A stretch of DNA of 53,469 bases from Candidatus Peribacteria bacterium (GTDB lineage: Bacteria > Patescibacteriota > Gracilibacteria > UBA1369 > 2-02-FULL-48-14): contig CALRGE010000011.1 of assembly GCA_943357175.1 (NCBI GenBank), forward strand, positions 1 through 53,469, in the 5' to 3' direction. The notes beneath the pieces were generated by a model. The model made no database searches and was not told the DNA's origin. It worked only from the letters and a program-made list of their open reading frames with translations. Made by a program: the position numbers and the translations under genes. Shown in pieces: positions 14,998 through 24,365 of the stretch; the first letter of the stretch is position 1, and each line of letters begins with the position of its first letter.

Positions 14998-17454
14998 ATG
15001 TTCCCGATGCTCTACGCCTTCATCTCTATTCTCGGGTTAACTGCTGTTCTTTCACTCGTTTTTTTGTTCATTCGATTAGAGGCGAATCACAAGAGATGTC
15101 TTTCGATGACTTTTTTGAAGATTAAAATTCCAAAGAAAGATTCTAAGGAAGATAAGGAGAGTGATTCGGAATCGATGGGTTCAACAAGAGATTTTAAAGA
15201 TCCATTGGGAGTGATGAAGCAGCTTTTTGAATCTCTTTCTGCCTTTTATTCACATAAATGGTATTCCTTTTTTCTTGGTCAGGACTTTATGTCATTTGAA
15301 TATGTTGTGCAAAATAACTTGATAGATTTTTATGCGGTTGTTCCATATCATTTAGTTTCAGTTATAGAAAAAACAATTACTTCATTCTATTCTGATTCTT
15401 ATATTGAAGAGGTTGAGGACTATAATCTTTTCACAAAAAATTCCAAGGTGGCTTACTGTTATATGCATGATCATCATGAATATTCCTTGCCATTCCGAAC
15501 ATATCAGAGAATGACAACTGATCCACTCAACAATATAAGTAACGTACTTTCAAAATTGCACGGGCATGAAGGTGCGGCAATTCAGGTTATGATTAGACCG
15601 GTTAAAGATGGTTGGCAGAAAAAAGGTCGCTCACTTGCAAAGGAAATTTTGGAAGATAAACATCACGGCTTTTTGAGCAATTTAAACCCGCTCGTTTGGA
15701 TAGGTGATTTTTTAAGCCTTTTGATGAGAGGAGAATCTTCTCCTGATAAAGAGCATGCAGGAGCAAGAAGTACGCCTATGATTGATGAACAAGTTAAAGC
15801 AATTGAAGAGAAAAATACTCAAACAGGTTATGAAACCTTAATTAGATTGGTTGCAGTTTCTAGTACTGAGCATCATGCTGAAGCACTTTTGGTGAGCATG
15901 AAGAGCGCCTTTGCACAGTATGCAACAACAGATAATAATGCACTTCACGAAAGAGAAAGATTCTTGGGTGATTTTGTTGGTAATTTTTTGATGAGGAATC
16001 TTAAACGACCTCTGCATTTCCCAAAAATGATTCTTTCTGCTGAGGAATTGGCGAGTATTTATCACCTTCCAAACATTAAATACAACAAGGCTCCAACAAT
16101 TAACTGGCAGAATTATAAAGTTGCACCTCCCCCAGCAAATATTCCAACAGAGGGGATTTTGCTCGGCCACAATATGTATCGTGGAGTTAAGAAGGAAATT
16201 CGAATGAAAAATGAAGATCGATTCCGACACTTCTATGTGATTGGGCAAACAGGTACGGGTAAATCTTCAGTTTTGCAGGTTATGATTAGGCAAGATTTGG
16301 AAAATGGAAAAGGAATTTGTGTGATGGATCCGCACGGTCAGTTGATTGAAGATATTCTTCCATTTATACCTCGAAGCCGAGCAGATGATGTGGTTTATTT
16401 CAACCCTGCAGATTTAGATAGACCGATGGGGCTGAATCTATTGGAGGCTGAAACACCTGAAGAACGAGACATGGTTGCAATGGATGCCATGAATATTATG
16501 ATTAAGCTTTTTGATGAGGAAATTTTCGGACCACGTATTCAAGATTACTTCCGTAACGGTTGTTTAACACTGATGGAATCGAAAGAAGGTGGCGCTCTAA
16601 CAGATATGGTGCGACTCTTCACTGACGACGACTTCCAAAGAGAGAGAACCAAAGATGTAAAGAATCCGATTGTTAGATCTTTCTGGGAAAATCAGATGGC
16701 AAAAACCGGTGCTCGTGAAAAGCAAGAAATGATTCCTTACTTTGCGGCGAAATTTGGTCAATTTGTTACTAACGGATTAATGAGAAATATTATTGGTCAA
16801 ACCAGATCTGCATTTGATTTCTCAGAGATCATGAATACAAATAAAATTCTACTAATTAACCTGTCAAAAGGTGAAACTGGAGATATTAACTCGAAGCTTT
16901 TGGGTATGATTGTGGTTTCAAAAATTCAGATGGCTGCATTGCGAAGGCAAAAGATGGCCAAGGAAGACCGTAAAGATTTCTTCATGTACATCGATGAGTT
17001 CCAAAACTATGTAACAGATTCAATTGAAGTAATTCTATCTGAGGCCAGAAAGTATCGTCTTTCCTTAAACATGGCGCATCAGTACATTGCCCAGCTAGAA
17101 AGCGATGGCAAAAAAGGTAAAGGAGTTTCCTTGAAAGAAGCGGTTTTTGGTAACGTTGGATCAATCATGTGTTACAAAATTGGTGCGCAAGATGCTGAAT
17201 ATATGGCGAAAGAAATGGCTCCAACTTTCAGCGATCAAGATCTGATTAACATTGATAAATTTAAGGCTGTAATGAAACTTTCTATTGATACTCAACCTTC
17301 AAAACCTTTCAGTATTATTCCTCTAAATCCATATACGGCAAAAGGAGATATGGATGCAGCAAATGCCTACAAGCAACTTTCAAGACTGAAATTCGGAAAA
17401 GATAAAGAGTTCGTTGAAAGAGAAATCTTCAGAAGATTGGGAACTATTATTTAA
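14998..17454 (+). CDS. Type IV secretion/conjugation coupling ATPase (VirD4/TraD-like)
   Basis: An 818-aa membrane-anchored motor ATPase. Residues ~3-25 form one N-terminal transmembrane helix, followed by a charged linker and a ~350-residue domain without an obvious match. The RecA-like ATPase has Walker A GQTGTGKSS (about 416-424) and Walker B FFMYIDEFQNY (D666, E667), with the segments DPHGQLIEDIL and FNPADLDRPMGLNLLE typical of the DUF87/TraG-D group that is widespread in CPR genomes. GGAGG precedes the ATG by 14 bases, one of few Shine-Dalgarno-like sequences here. No other T4SS subunits are in the window; two secreted wall hydrolases lie just downstream. It could pump DNA or protein or power pili; the substrate is unknown. 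Confidence 0.85.
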   Translation: MFPMLYAFISILGLTAVLSLVFLFIRLEANHKRCLSMTFLKIKIPKKDSKEDKESDSESMGSTRDFKDPLGVMKQLFESLSAFYSHKWYSFFLGQDFMSFEYVVQNNLIDFYAVVPYHLVSVIEKTITSFYSDSYIEEVEDYNLFTKNSKVAYCYMHDHHEYSLPFRTYQRMTTDPLNNISNVLSKLHGHEGAAIQVMIRPVKDGWQKKGRSLAKEILEDKHHGFLSNLNPLVWIGDFLSLLMRGESSPDKEHAGARSTPMIDEQVKAIEEKNTQTGYETLIRLVAVSSTEHHAEALLVSMKSAFAQYATTDNNALHERERFLGDFVGNFLMRNLKRPLHFPKMILSAEELASIYHLPNIKYNKAPTINWQNYKVAPPPANIPTEGILLGHNMYRGVKKEIRMKNEDRFRHFYVIGQTGTGKSSVLQVMIRQDLENGKGICVMDPHGQLIEDILPFIPRSRADDVVYFNPADLDRPMGLNLLEAETPEERDMVAMDAMNIMIKLFDEEIFGPRIQDYFRNGCLTLMESKEGGALTDMVRLFTDDDFQRERTKDVKNPIVRSFWENQMAKTGAREKQEMIPYFAAKFGQFVTNGLMRNIIGQTRSAFDFSEIMNTNKILLINLSKGETGDINSKLLGMIVVSKIQMAALRRQKMAKEDRKDFFMYIDEFQNYVTDSIEVILSEARKYRLSLNMAHQYIAQLESDGKKGKGVSLKEAVFGNVGSIMCYKIGAQDAEYMAKEMAPTFSDQDLINIDKFKAVMKLSIDTQPSKPFSIIPLNPYTAKGDMDAANAYKQLSRLKFGKDKEFVEREIFRRLGTII

Positions 17455-17801
17455 AATATTGTTGCCAATTTGCAATTGCCTTCCCCCGCTTCATCTATTT
17501 TGCAGCTTATTTCGCGGAAATTACCTGTATTTTCTAAAACTTTATCTTCCACGCAATCACTAAGTCTAAATTCTGTTAAATGACCATCGGCTTCATCCAT
17601 ACAAGCCTTCATTGCTTTTTTCATTTCCTTTATATTTTCATCAACAACTGATGGGCTTAAATATTCTCTAATTAAGTCATATTTTTTATCAAAAATAACA
17701 GCAGCAATAGATGCAGTAAATATTGCGGAAGTTCCGATAATCATTAGTTTATGCGACAAGATATCACTTCTATTTGAATCTATATTTGTTTGCCCTTCCA
17801 T
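17451..17801 (-). CDS. Hypothetical single-pass membrane protein, Cys-containing
   Basis: A 116-aa product from ATG 17801 (MEGQTNIDSNRSD). One hydrophobic segment (KLMIIGTSAIFTASIAAVIF, about residues 18-37) is followed by a soluble domain with four cysteines that could pair if exported. I chose ATG 17801 because the longer TTG start (17852) coincides with the -35 box TTGACA of its own promoter. The gene converges on the T4SS-type ATPase with a 4-base overlap of stops. No family recognised. Confidence 0.55.
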   Translation of the reverse strand: MEGQTNIDSNRSDILSHKLMIIGTSAIFTASIAAVIFDKKYDLIREYLSPSVVDENIKEMKKAMKACMDEADGHLTEFRLSDCVEDKVLENTGNFREISCKIDEAGEGNCKLATIF

Positions 17802-17824
17802 ATTTAACAAATTTATTTGAAAGC

Positions 17825-17852
17825 AGCATAACAATAAATTCATACCTGTCAA
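17825..17852 (-). promoter_or_regulatory. Promoter TTGACA-16-TATGCT
   Basis: Minus strand perfect -35 TTGACA (17847-17852), 16-base spacer, -10 TATGCT (17825-17830), about 24 bases before ATG 17801. It fires away from the 3D-domain gene promoter 10 bases to its right. Confidence 0.55.
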
Positions 17853-17862
17853 GGTTAGCTGA

Positions 17863-17891
17863 CTGACTTTTGACTTGTTTTGTGATAGAAT
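17863..17891 (+). promoter_or_regulatory. Promoter of the 3D-domain gene
   Basis: -35 CTGACT (17863-17868), 17-base spacer, extended -10 TGA-TAGAAT (17886-17891). The leader of about 38 bases to ATG 17936 is very A-rich and has no Shine-Dalgarno sequence. Confidence 0.55.
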
Positions 17892-17935
17892 GATCAGAAA
17901 GCAAAAAATAAAAATATAAATAAAAACAAAAAAAC

Positions 17936-19168
17936 ATGTTTAAAAGACTAATTGGAATATCAGTAAATTTGGCTCTACTAAGCATAATTAGCTTCCCTTT
18001 CGGCTTATTAAATCAAGCGAATGCCGAAGAAAGTTCACAAGCTACTGAGGTTCCAGATTATTACTTAGAAACTTTTATAATTAGCGCATATTATTCTCCA
18101 GTTGTTGGACAAAATTGGTATGTAACCGGTTCTTACGAAAGTGATATTTACTTAAATGGTGGAGGTGTTCGTGGTGCTGATGGCACTGCTGTTTATCCTG
18201 GAATGATTGCTGCTCCAAAAAAATATGCATTCGGAACAAAGATGAATATTCCTGGTGTTGGAATCGTTGCGGTTCACGATAGAGGTGGAGCAATAGTTGA
18301 AAAAGGCGTTAAAGGTCATGAATATGATAGATTAGATATTTGGATGGGATACGGTGATCCAGGCCTTGAAAGAGCATTAAACTGGGGAAAACGTACTGTT
18401 GATGTAATTGTTTATGGTGCTAACGAAGAGATTAAAGAAAGTGTATATTTAGAAGGATATAGTGCAGCAGAAAAATTCTTACAAAATACAATTCTTGTAC
18501 CACTTAATTTCCCTGCAGATATTTACTTTGGATCTGAAGGTGAAGATGTAAAGAAAATGCAAGGATACCTAAAAGATTGGGGATACTACGAAGGAGAACC
18601 TAATGGCTTTTATGGTGATGAAACAGCCGAAGCAATCTATTTGTTCCAGCTAGATAATCAATTAGTTTTTGACGCAAATGATTTAGGTGCAGGCCATTTT
18701 GGACTAAATACTCGCCGACTTTTTGATAAATTTATTACTAAGGGAGTTGATGCTGAAAAAGTGAAACTTCAAAAAGGAAGCAGATTGATGAAACAATATG
18801 AAGATTTAAATGAAGTAAAAATTCAATTTGATACTTCAATCAATGTAGGTCAAAAAGGTGAAGAAGTTTCAATGCTTCAAGATGAATTAAGGAAACTAGG
18901 ATTCTTAAGAATTGCAACTAGCGGATTCTATGGAGAAGTTACCGAACATGCAGTATTTAAATTCCAGCAATCACAAGGTTTAGTTGGAACAAAAAATGAT
19001 GCTGGAGCAGGTTATTTTGGACCAGCAACAAGGAATGTAATGAATTCAATTATTGCATCTAGATTTAACACAAAAAGCCTACTTGCATTCCAAAGAGAGG
19101 AAATTAAAAATGGCAGACATTTGGTAAAGATACCAAGTGAATATTATATCGCGAAACAGGAAGATTAA
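17936..19168 (+). CDS. Secreted 3D-domain protein with two peptidoglycan-binding domains
   Basis: A 410-aa exported protein. The signal peptide (MFKRLIGISVNLALLSIISF to NQANAEE) cleaves near residue 30. Residues ~75-145 form a 3D domain, the double-psi barrel of MltA and YocH wall lytic enzymes: AAPKKYAFGTKMNIPGVG, then AVHDRGGAIV and RLDIWMG carry the conserved aspartates. Two PG_binding_1 repeats follow, at about 197-265 (GSEGEDVKKMQGYLKDWGYY) and 300-375 (GQKGEEVSMLQDELRKLGF). It probably cleaves peptidoglycan, or at least binds and remodels it, outside the membrane. It has its own promoter and converges with tsaE by 4 bases. Confidence 0.88.
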   Translation: MFKRLIGISVNLALLSIISFPFGLLNQANAEESSQATEVPDYYLETFIISAYYSPVVGQNWYVTGSYESDIYLNGGGVRGADGTAVYPGMIAAPKKYAFGTKMNIPGVGIVAVHDRGGAIVEKGVKGHEYDRLDIWMGYGDPGLERALNWGKRTVDVIVYGANEEIKESVYLEGYSAAEKFLQNTILVPLNFPADIYFGSEGEDVKKMQGYLKDWGYYEGEPNGFYGDETAEAIYLFQLDNQLVFDANDLGAGHFGLNTRRLFDKFITKGVDAEKVKLQKGSRLMKQYEDLNEVKIQFDTSINVGQKGEEVSMLQDELRKLGFLRIATSGFYGEVTEHAVFKFQQSQGLVGTKNDAGAGYFGPATRNVMNSIIASRFNTKSLLAFQREEIKNGRHLVKIPSEYYIAKQED

Positions 19169-19566
19169 AAAATTTCTATTTCTCGACTATCTTCCCCCGC
19201 ATGTTTGAATTTGATTTTAATATGATCAATTTGCAAATAATTTTCAATAATTTCTGGCCATTCAATTACTAAAATTGAATCTGATTCGGTATATTCCTTT
19301 AAAGTTTCAAAGATCCCTTCGTCTGGTGCTTCAAGCCTATATAAATCGCAGTGAATCAAACCTGGATATTGTGAAATAAAAGCGAACGTGGGGCTTTTTA
19401 TTTTCTTTTCAGGAATTCCCATTGCCTCAGCCAAGCCTTTTGTAAAAGTTGTTTTGCCTGATGCCAGATCACCATAAAGGTAAAATACTTTTTTCCCAGG
19501 AAACTTATTTAGTATTTCTGCGGCTATTTTTTTTGTATCTTCAGGCTTCCTTGAATGATATTTCAT
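19165..19566 (-). CDS. tsaE: tRNA threonylcarbamoyladenosine biosynthesis ATPase TsaE
   Basis: A 133-aa P-loop protein. Walker A is GDLASGKTTFTKGLAEAMG (family form GDLGAGKTT), followed by the SPTF segment and a HCDLYRL block that are diagnostic for TsaE/YjeE. It supports TsaB-TsaD in making t6A at position 37 of ANN-decoding tRNAs. tsaB, tsaC and tsaD are not in the window. It sits alone between two plus-strand wall-hydrolase genes; its start is three bases left of the -35 box of the M23 gene, so the two promoters lie back to back. Confidence 0.94.
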   Translation of the reverse strand: MKYHSRKPEDTKKIAAEILNKFPGKKVFYLYGDLASGKTTFTKGLAEAMGIPEKKIKSPTFAFISQYPGLIHCDLYRLEAPDEGIFETLKEYTESDSILVIEWPEIIENYLQIDHIKIKFKHAGEDSREIEIF

Positions 19567-19568
19567 AC

Positions 19569-19597
19569 TTGAATATTAGCTCAAAAAGGAGTATAGT
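19569..19597 (+). promoter_or_regulatory. Promoter of the M23-SLH gene, TTGAAT-17-TATAGT
   Basis: -35 TTGAAT (19569-19574), 17-base spacer, -10 TATAGT (19592-19597). About 15 bases of A-rich leader precede ATG 19620. There is no Shine-Dalgarno sequence close to the start. Confidence 0.65.
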
Positions 19598-19619
19598 AAC
19601 AGGATAAATAAAAATAAAT

Positions 19620-21812
19620 ATGAAAAACAAAGACCGAATCAGAAACATTAAACATTGGGCATCTATTCTTAGCGTGCTTGCGCTATCGGTTGCATCTATC
19701 AATTTGAACCCTAATTTACTGAAAACTTCAGTAATTATTCAGGAGTCTCCTGCCTTTGACGGTACAGTTTACCCAATTCAAGAAGTCCCTGATTGGACCA
19801 ACACAAATAGTACTGAAAGGAATATGAATTATCATAATTTCCCAGTATCTAAATTAATCGAAGCGCCAGTTTATCGAAATGATTATTTCACATTTCCAAG
19901 TACAAATTTAATTTGGGGAAATAGTGAACATAACGTAATTAGAAATACAAAAATTACATATCCGGTTCCATACGCTGGTTCATATTCACTTGGTGATGGT
20001 GGTGAAAATCAGGGTAGTCACCCTGCAGTTGATATAAAAGCACTAGCTGGTACGCCAATACATGCGATTGCAAATGCAATTGTATATAAAGTTGGCAACC
20101 AAAGTGGAGGTTTTGGAAATTATGTTATTTTACAACATAACAATGTTCCATCTCCTGACAGTCCAAGCACAAAAGTGACTCTTTATTCAGGGTACGCACA
20201 TATGACAAAATCCTTCGTAACTGAAGGTCAAATAGTTTATAAAAATGATATAATTGGAGAAGTTGGAACTACAGGAGCATCAACAACAAATCACCTTCAT
20301 TTTCAGTTAGATAACAGTTTGGCGCCTTGGCACCTTTACTGGCCATTTACTAATGCTGATGCAAAAGCAGCAGGCGTGAATTTTTGGGAAGCTGTGAGCG
20401 CTGGAGTTGGTAAAGATAATGTTTATAAATACACATATAACCCATTTAAATGGGTTATATCGAACCTAAATTCAAGTACTTCAAGCCAGCCTGTAACAAT
20501 AAAAACTCAGAGCGAAACTACGCCAATAGTTAGTCCAGTTGCAGAAGTTGAAGAGGAAGTGGAAATAATTAGTGAAACTGAAGAAGTGACTGTGGCACCT
20601 GAAATTCAGAATACGGTTGTTAAAGTCGGATTCGACAATATCAATGTGAATGGAACATTCTTTGTTATGATTGGAAATAATCAAAATTTTACAATTAATT
20701 TACTTGATTCAGCAGGTACTACCATCAATTCAGCAAGTTTTGATGGAGAAATTGCTGTTTCAGTAAGTGATTCTGATTTAGCACAAGTAAGCCCAAGTTC
20801 TTTAAAAGCGTCTGATTTTATAAATGGTGAAGCAAATGTAAAGATTTATGCAAATCGAGAAGGTCAAATTAAATTGAACTTTGGAATCGCAGGTGATAGC
20901 TATGAATCTCAAGATATTAGCCTTATTTCTCAGGTTAAACCTTTCGCCAGATTCGGAATTTTCACAGATGGTTCATTCAGTCCAAAAATACCTGAAACAA
21001 TTCGAATAATGGCGCTTGATGAAAATGAAAATCCTACTCCAAGTTTTAATGCTGGTGGAAAAATCAGACTAAGTACATTAAGTGAAAAAGGTAGCTTCTC
21101 TAAAGATGTTTTGACTTCTGATGACTTCCAAAGTGGAGTGGCAGAAGTTCTGTATACTGCCGAAGATGAAAATGAAGTTATAATTCAAAGTACATATGGT
21201 ATGGCAAAGGCAAAAAGTAAGCCTATGCAATCAAAATTATTTAGCGATTTAAGTTTCGATAATGATTATTATGATGCTGTGACTTATCTTTTCAGAAAAG
21301 GTACCGTTCAGGGCTATCCAGACGGAACATTTCAAGATGGGAAAACCGTATCTAGGATTGAAGCATTAAAGTTTATCTACAGTGGATTCGATAAATCAAC
21401 TATAGAAAACCTAACTGTTTCATATAAAGATGCATTCAATGGTCAATGGTATTCAAACTATGTGGCTTCTGCCTCTAGTGAAGGAATAATTCAAGGTTAT
21501 GCAGATGGCACATTAAAACCTGAACAAGGTGTAAATAGAGTAGAGTTTATAAAGATGTTAACAAAAGCCTTGGGTGTTTCAGTTGATCCTGTTGTTACTG
21601 AAGATCCATACAAGGATGTTGATCTATTATCTTGGTATGCTCCATACGCACAATTTGCAAAATCTAAAAATATCTTCCCAATTACTGGTTCAAATTTTGA
21701 ACCAGGCCTTGCAATGAATCGTGGTGAAGTCGCTGAAGTAATTTATAGAATGATTATGGTTCAAGAAAACCAGGCAGATGAGTATACTGTACTTTTGAAG
21801 CCGGTGAATTGA
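19620..21812 (+). CDS. Secreted M23 peptidase with three SLH domains
   Basis: A 730-aa cell-surface protein. An N-terminal hydrophobic segment (about 12-30) acts as signal or anchor. The M23/LytM zinc endopeptidase domain spans about 110-260 with ligands H134-x3-D138 (HPAVD) and H225-x-H227 (HLHF), so the active site looks intact; this family cuts peptidoglycan cross-bridges. An acidic Glu/Val-rich linker (about 300-325) leads to a region that looks like Ig-like beta domains (330-530). Three SLH repeats end the protein (about 540-725; FSDLSFDNDYYDAV, YKDAFNGQWYSNYV, YKDVDLLSWYAPYA), which tether it to a pyruvylated wall polymer. The csaB gene needed for that pyruvylation is at 35563-36576. 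Confidence 0.93.
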   Translation: MKNKDRIRNIKHWASILSVLALSVASINLNPNLLKTSVIIQESPAFDGTVYPIQEVPDWTNTNSTERNMNYHNFPVSKLIEAPVYRNDYFTFPSTNLIWGNSEHNVIRNTKITYPVPYAGSYSLGDGGENQGSHPAVDIKALAGTPIHAIANAIVYKVGNQSGGFGNYVILQHNNVPSPDSPSTKVTLYSGYAHMTKSFVTEGQIVYKNDIIGEVGTTGASTTNHLHFQLDNSLAPWHLYWPFTNADAKAAGVNFWEAVSAGVGKDNVYKYTYNPFKWVISNLNSSTSSQPVTIKTQSETTPIVSPVAEVEEEVEIISETEEVTVAPEIQNTVVKVGFDNINVNGTFFVMIGNNQNFTINLLDSAGTTINSASFDGEIAVSVSDSDLAQVSPSSLKASDFINGEANVKIYANREGQIKLNFGIAGDSYESQDISLISQVKPFARFGIFTDGSFSPKIPETIRIMALDENENPTPSFNAGGKIRLSTLSEKGSFSKDVLTSDDFQSGVAEVLYTAEDENEVIIQSTYGMAKAKSKPMQSKLFSDLSFDNDYYDAVTYLFRKGTVQGYPDGTFQDGKTVSRIEALKFIYSGFDKSTIENLTVSYKDAFNGQWYSNYVASASSEGIIQGYADGTLKPEQGVNRVEFIKMLTKALGVSVDPVVTEDPYKDVDLLSWYAPYAQFAKSKNIFPITGSNFEPGLAMNRGEVAEVIYRMIMVQENQADEYTVLLKPVN

Positions 21813-21829
21813 TTTAGCCAAAGCACACC

Positions 21830-22303
21830 TTAACCTAAATATCGGTCGCACTCTAAAAGCCAATCAGCTTTACACTCAATTCTAGGAATTGTATCGTCTA
21901 CATTAAAATGATAATGACCTCTTATAGATTCAAATTCATCAGAATGATTTTCTGTAGGCCTTGCAAGAAGGAATGCTCTTGAACTCTTATTTCCAGCGAC
22001 AATCCAACCACTAAATTGACCATCTGTGATAATACCATTCCGCCGACCAAAGAGCTTATTCATTTTTACTAAAATAGCTGCGGCTATTTGTAATTTTTGA
22101 TAAATTCCATCACGCACAAGTATAACTTCTACTGGTACATCATTTAGATTCGTAATTGTGTTTTCTAAAGTATCTTTATGGATAATTGATTCAGCGAACA
22201 TAGACTCAGATAATTCACATACAGGGCTTTGCATTGGATATGTAACAATAGACCAGCCTTGATCTAATAAATCTTGTAGTGAATGATTGGTATTCTCAGG
22301 CAT
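21830..22303 (-). CDS. Hypothetical protein, 157 aa
   Basis: Soluble, mixed alpha/beta-looking protein starting MPENTNHSLQDLLDQGWSIV. There is no signal peptide, membrane segment or catalytic motif that I recognise. It converges with the M23-SLH gene, with 17 bases between the stops, and is followed by no other minus-strand gene. ATG 22303 is the only reasonable start. Codon use and composition resemble the neighbours. Confidence 0.6.
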   Translation of the reverse strand: MPENTNHSLQDLLDQGWSIVTYPMQSPVCELSESMFAESIIHKDTLENTITNLNDVPVEVILVRDGIYQKLQIAAAILVKMNKLFGRRNGIITDGQFSGWIVAGNKSSRAFLLARPTENHSDEFESIRGHYHFNVDDTIPRIECKADWLLECDRYLG

Positions 22304-22377
22304 GTATCAACAGAAGTAACTATGACTATAGTACCATTATTTATTGATTTCGTAAATGCCTAGCCGCGCACCGAAGC

Positions 22378-22393
22378 AGCGACTAAAGTCGCT
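22378..22393 (-). terminator. Stem-loop after tRNA-Arg
   Basis: AGCGAC-TTTA-GTCGCT on the minus strand, a 6-bp hairpin one base after the encoded CCA. No T tract follows. Its GAC...GTC core matches the hairpins after the other two tRNAs. Confidence 0.45.
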
Positions 22394-22394
22394 A

Positions 22395-22470
22395 TGGTGC
22401 CCTGGGCAAGAATCGAACCTGCGACCAACAGCTTAGAAGGCTGCTGCTCTATCCACTGAGCTACCAGGGC
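22395..22470 (-). tRNA. tRNA-Arg (anticodon TCT)
   Basis: On the minus strand, acceptor GCCCTGG pairs with CCAGGGC, followed by A73 and an encoded CCA (22395-22398 on the plus strand read TGGT). The anticodon arm GCAGC/GCTGT encloses loop CTTCTAA, giving TCT, which reads AGA and AGG arginine codons. D and T arms (CGCAGGTTCGAATCTTGCC) are normal. Confidence 0.97.
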
Positions 22471-22492
22471 ATGGATATCTTTCTTAGCCTAG

Positions 22493-22509
22493 CTCGTCAT
22501 TCTGACGAG
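22493..22509 (-). other. Perfect hairpin between the CPBP gene and tRNA-Arg
   Basis: CTCGTCA-TTC-TGACGAG, 7-bp perfect stem with a 3-base loop, 15 bases after the CPBP stop and 22 bases before the tRNA. No T tract follows on either strand. It may mark the CPBP transcript end or lie in the tRNA 5' leader. Confidence 0.45.
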
Positions 22510-22523
22510 TGGGCCATATATTT

Positions 22524-23270
22524 CTAGAGTAATCCGAGAGGTTTGACAAGCTCATTTAAAAAGTCTGGGTGATTATACAGATAAAACTCCATTGATAGTG
22601 CAATTGCATTATTCATTGAATGAAAGCAGATTGATGTCCAGAGAGAGCCTGTTCTTTGATAATTAAAGTTCAATAATAGACCTAAGATGAGTAGTGGTAT
22701 GAAGCTTTGAAATTCAAAATGGAAAAGTGCGAATAAAATCGCACTCACAATTGAACCGAACCAAACTGACCATGTTTTAGCCAAAATTCTATATACGAAG
22801 CCACGGAAGAAAATCTCTTCTAAAATCGGAGCAAGAAGCACTACGAAAAAAATCGCGCCGATATAACCAATTACATCTGTTCCAAATAATGGCAAATGTG
22901 ATTCTTGTCCTTGATAACCTGGAAGTTCAACCTTATTAGTGTAGAGATATGTTGAAATTGCCGCGGTAAAAATAAAATAGAAAATATAAGTTGAAAGAAC
23001 GTATGCAATAAGTTTAGCAATTGATAATTTTTGAAACCCAAAATCCGCAAAATTTGCCTGGTATTTCCTTATTACAAATAGGTACAAGGGCAAGAAAAGA
23101 ATTAAAACCTGAATGCAGTAACTGAAAATGAATGAAAGCGTAGGATGGAGAGAGTCCGTGAAACCTGATATTTGTGGAAACGCCGCAAATAAAGAAATAA
23201 ATATGCTGTATAAAATTATTCCTAAAGCAAAAACTTTTGTAAAATCTTTGAATTCAAATCTGGTCTCCAT
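22524..23270 (-). CDS. CPBP family intramembrane metalloprotease
   Basis: A 248-aa polytopic membrane protein with about seven hydrophobic segments. The Abi/CAAX-protease signature is complete: E151-E152-x3-R156 (EEIFFRG), a His in FALFHFEF (H184), and H217-x3-N221 (HSMNN). These residues form the glutamate/histidine active site of Rce1-type intramembrane proteases. Bacterial members mature peptides or act in self-immunity; the target here is unknown. Single gene, divergent from ruvB. The window shows no bacteriocin gene beside it. Confidence 0.9.
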   Translation of the reverse strand: METRFEFKDFTKVFALGIILYSIFISLFAAFPQISGFTDSLHPTLSFIFSYCIQVLILFLPLYLFVIRKYQANFADFGFQKLSIAKLIAYVLSTYIFYFIFTAAISTYLYTNKVELPGYQGQESHLPLFGTDVIGYIGAIFFVVLLAPILEEIFFRGFVYRILAKTWSVWFGSIVSAILFALFHFEFQSFIPLLILGLLLNFNYQRTGSLWTSICFHSMNNAIALSMEFYLYNHPDFLNELVKPLGLL

Positions 23271-23332
23271 TGAGCATGTTAATTGCTCGCATTATACGTT
23301 TATTTTTGATAGATTCAAGAAGCTAAAAATTT

Positions 23333-24358
23333 ATGATAGAAGAAAAAAAACTTAAAAAAACTGATTTCAAAGAAGAACTACAACCTGAACTAACTCAGGA
23401 AGATAGTTTTTTAAATGAAACTGCATTACGCCCACAGATTTTAGATGATTATGTTGGGCAAGATGAAGTTAAGAACAATTTAAAGATTTTTATTGGAGCG
23501 GCTAAACAGAGAAATGAGCCTATGGATCATATTTTGCTCCACGGCTCACCAGGATTGGGTAAAACCACTTTGGCACATATTATGGCCAGAGAGATGAATG
23601 CTCAGATCAGAGTAACAAGTGGCCCGGCAATTGAAAAACAAGGTGACTTGGCTGCACTATTAAGTAATCTCCAGGCTAACGATATTCTATTTATTGATGA
23701 AATTCATAGATTGAGGCCAGTGGTTGAAGAAATTTTATATGGAGCGATGGAAGATTTTTGCTTGGATTTGATTGTGGGGAAAGGCCCATCAGCAAGAAGC
23801 ATTAGATTGTCACTGCCAAAATTTACTTTGATTGGAGCCACAACAAAATTATCTTCAATCTCTTCCCCACTACGTGACAGATTTGGAAACGTTATTAAAT
23901 TAGAATTTTACAACGACGATGACATCTGCAAAATATTGAAACGAAGTGCGAAATTACTTCAGCTAGAAATTGATGATAAAGCTGCAGAAAAATTATCAAC
24001 ATGTTCAAGAAGGACACCAAGAATTGCAAATAGATTGCTCAGAAGAGTTAGAGATCTTTCTCAAATTAAAGGTGATCTTAAGATTACTCTAGAAACAGTT
24101 GATGAAACCTTAAAAATGCTTGGAATTGATGAGCTCGGTCTTGATTCAACAGATAAGAAAATCATTAAAATAATGATTGAAAAATTCAAAGGCGGTCCTG
24201 TTGGTTTATCTACACTTTCTGCTGCAACAAATGAAGAAGATGAGACAATAGAAGAGATTTATGAACCTTTCTTAATGCAAATGGGATTTTTAGAGAGAAC
24301 ACCACGAGGTAGACTTCTTACAGAGAAGGCGTATAATCACCTCGGAATTGCTTTGTAA
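23333..24358 (+). CDS. ruvB: Holliday junction branch migration helicase RuvB
   Basis: A 341-aa AAA+ motor. Walker [10 protein letters not shown] (71-79), Walker [10 protein letters not shown], sensor segment [17 protein letters not shown] and the C-terminal winged helix ([17 protein letters not shown]) are all typical. N-terminal [12 protein letters not shown] is the family signature. It works with RuvA and RuvC, which are not in the window, on Holliday junctions. The first ~30 residues are a lysine/glutamate-rich extension, a little longer than usual. The downstream lipoprotein gene begins 7 bases after its stop. Confidence 0.97.
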   Translation: MIEEKKLKKTDFKEELQPELTQEDSFLNETALRPQILDDYVGQDEVKNNLKIFIGAAKQRNEPMDHILLHGSPGLGKTTLAHIMAREMNAQIRVTSGPAIEKQGDLAALLSNLQANDILFIDEIHRLRPVVEEILYGAMEDFCLDLIVGKGPSARSIRLSLPKFTLIGATTKLSSISSPLRDRFGNVIKLEFYNDDDICKILKRSAKLLQLEIDDKAAEKLSTCSRRTPRIANRLLRRVRDLSQIKGDLKITLETVDETLKMLGIDELGLDSTDKKIIKIMIEKFKGGPVGLSTLSAATNEEDETIEEIYEPFLMQMGFLERTPRGRLLTEKAYNHLGIAL

Positions 24359-24365
24359 CAAAAAT

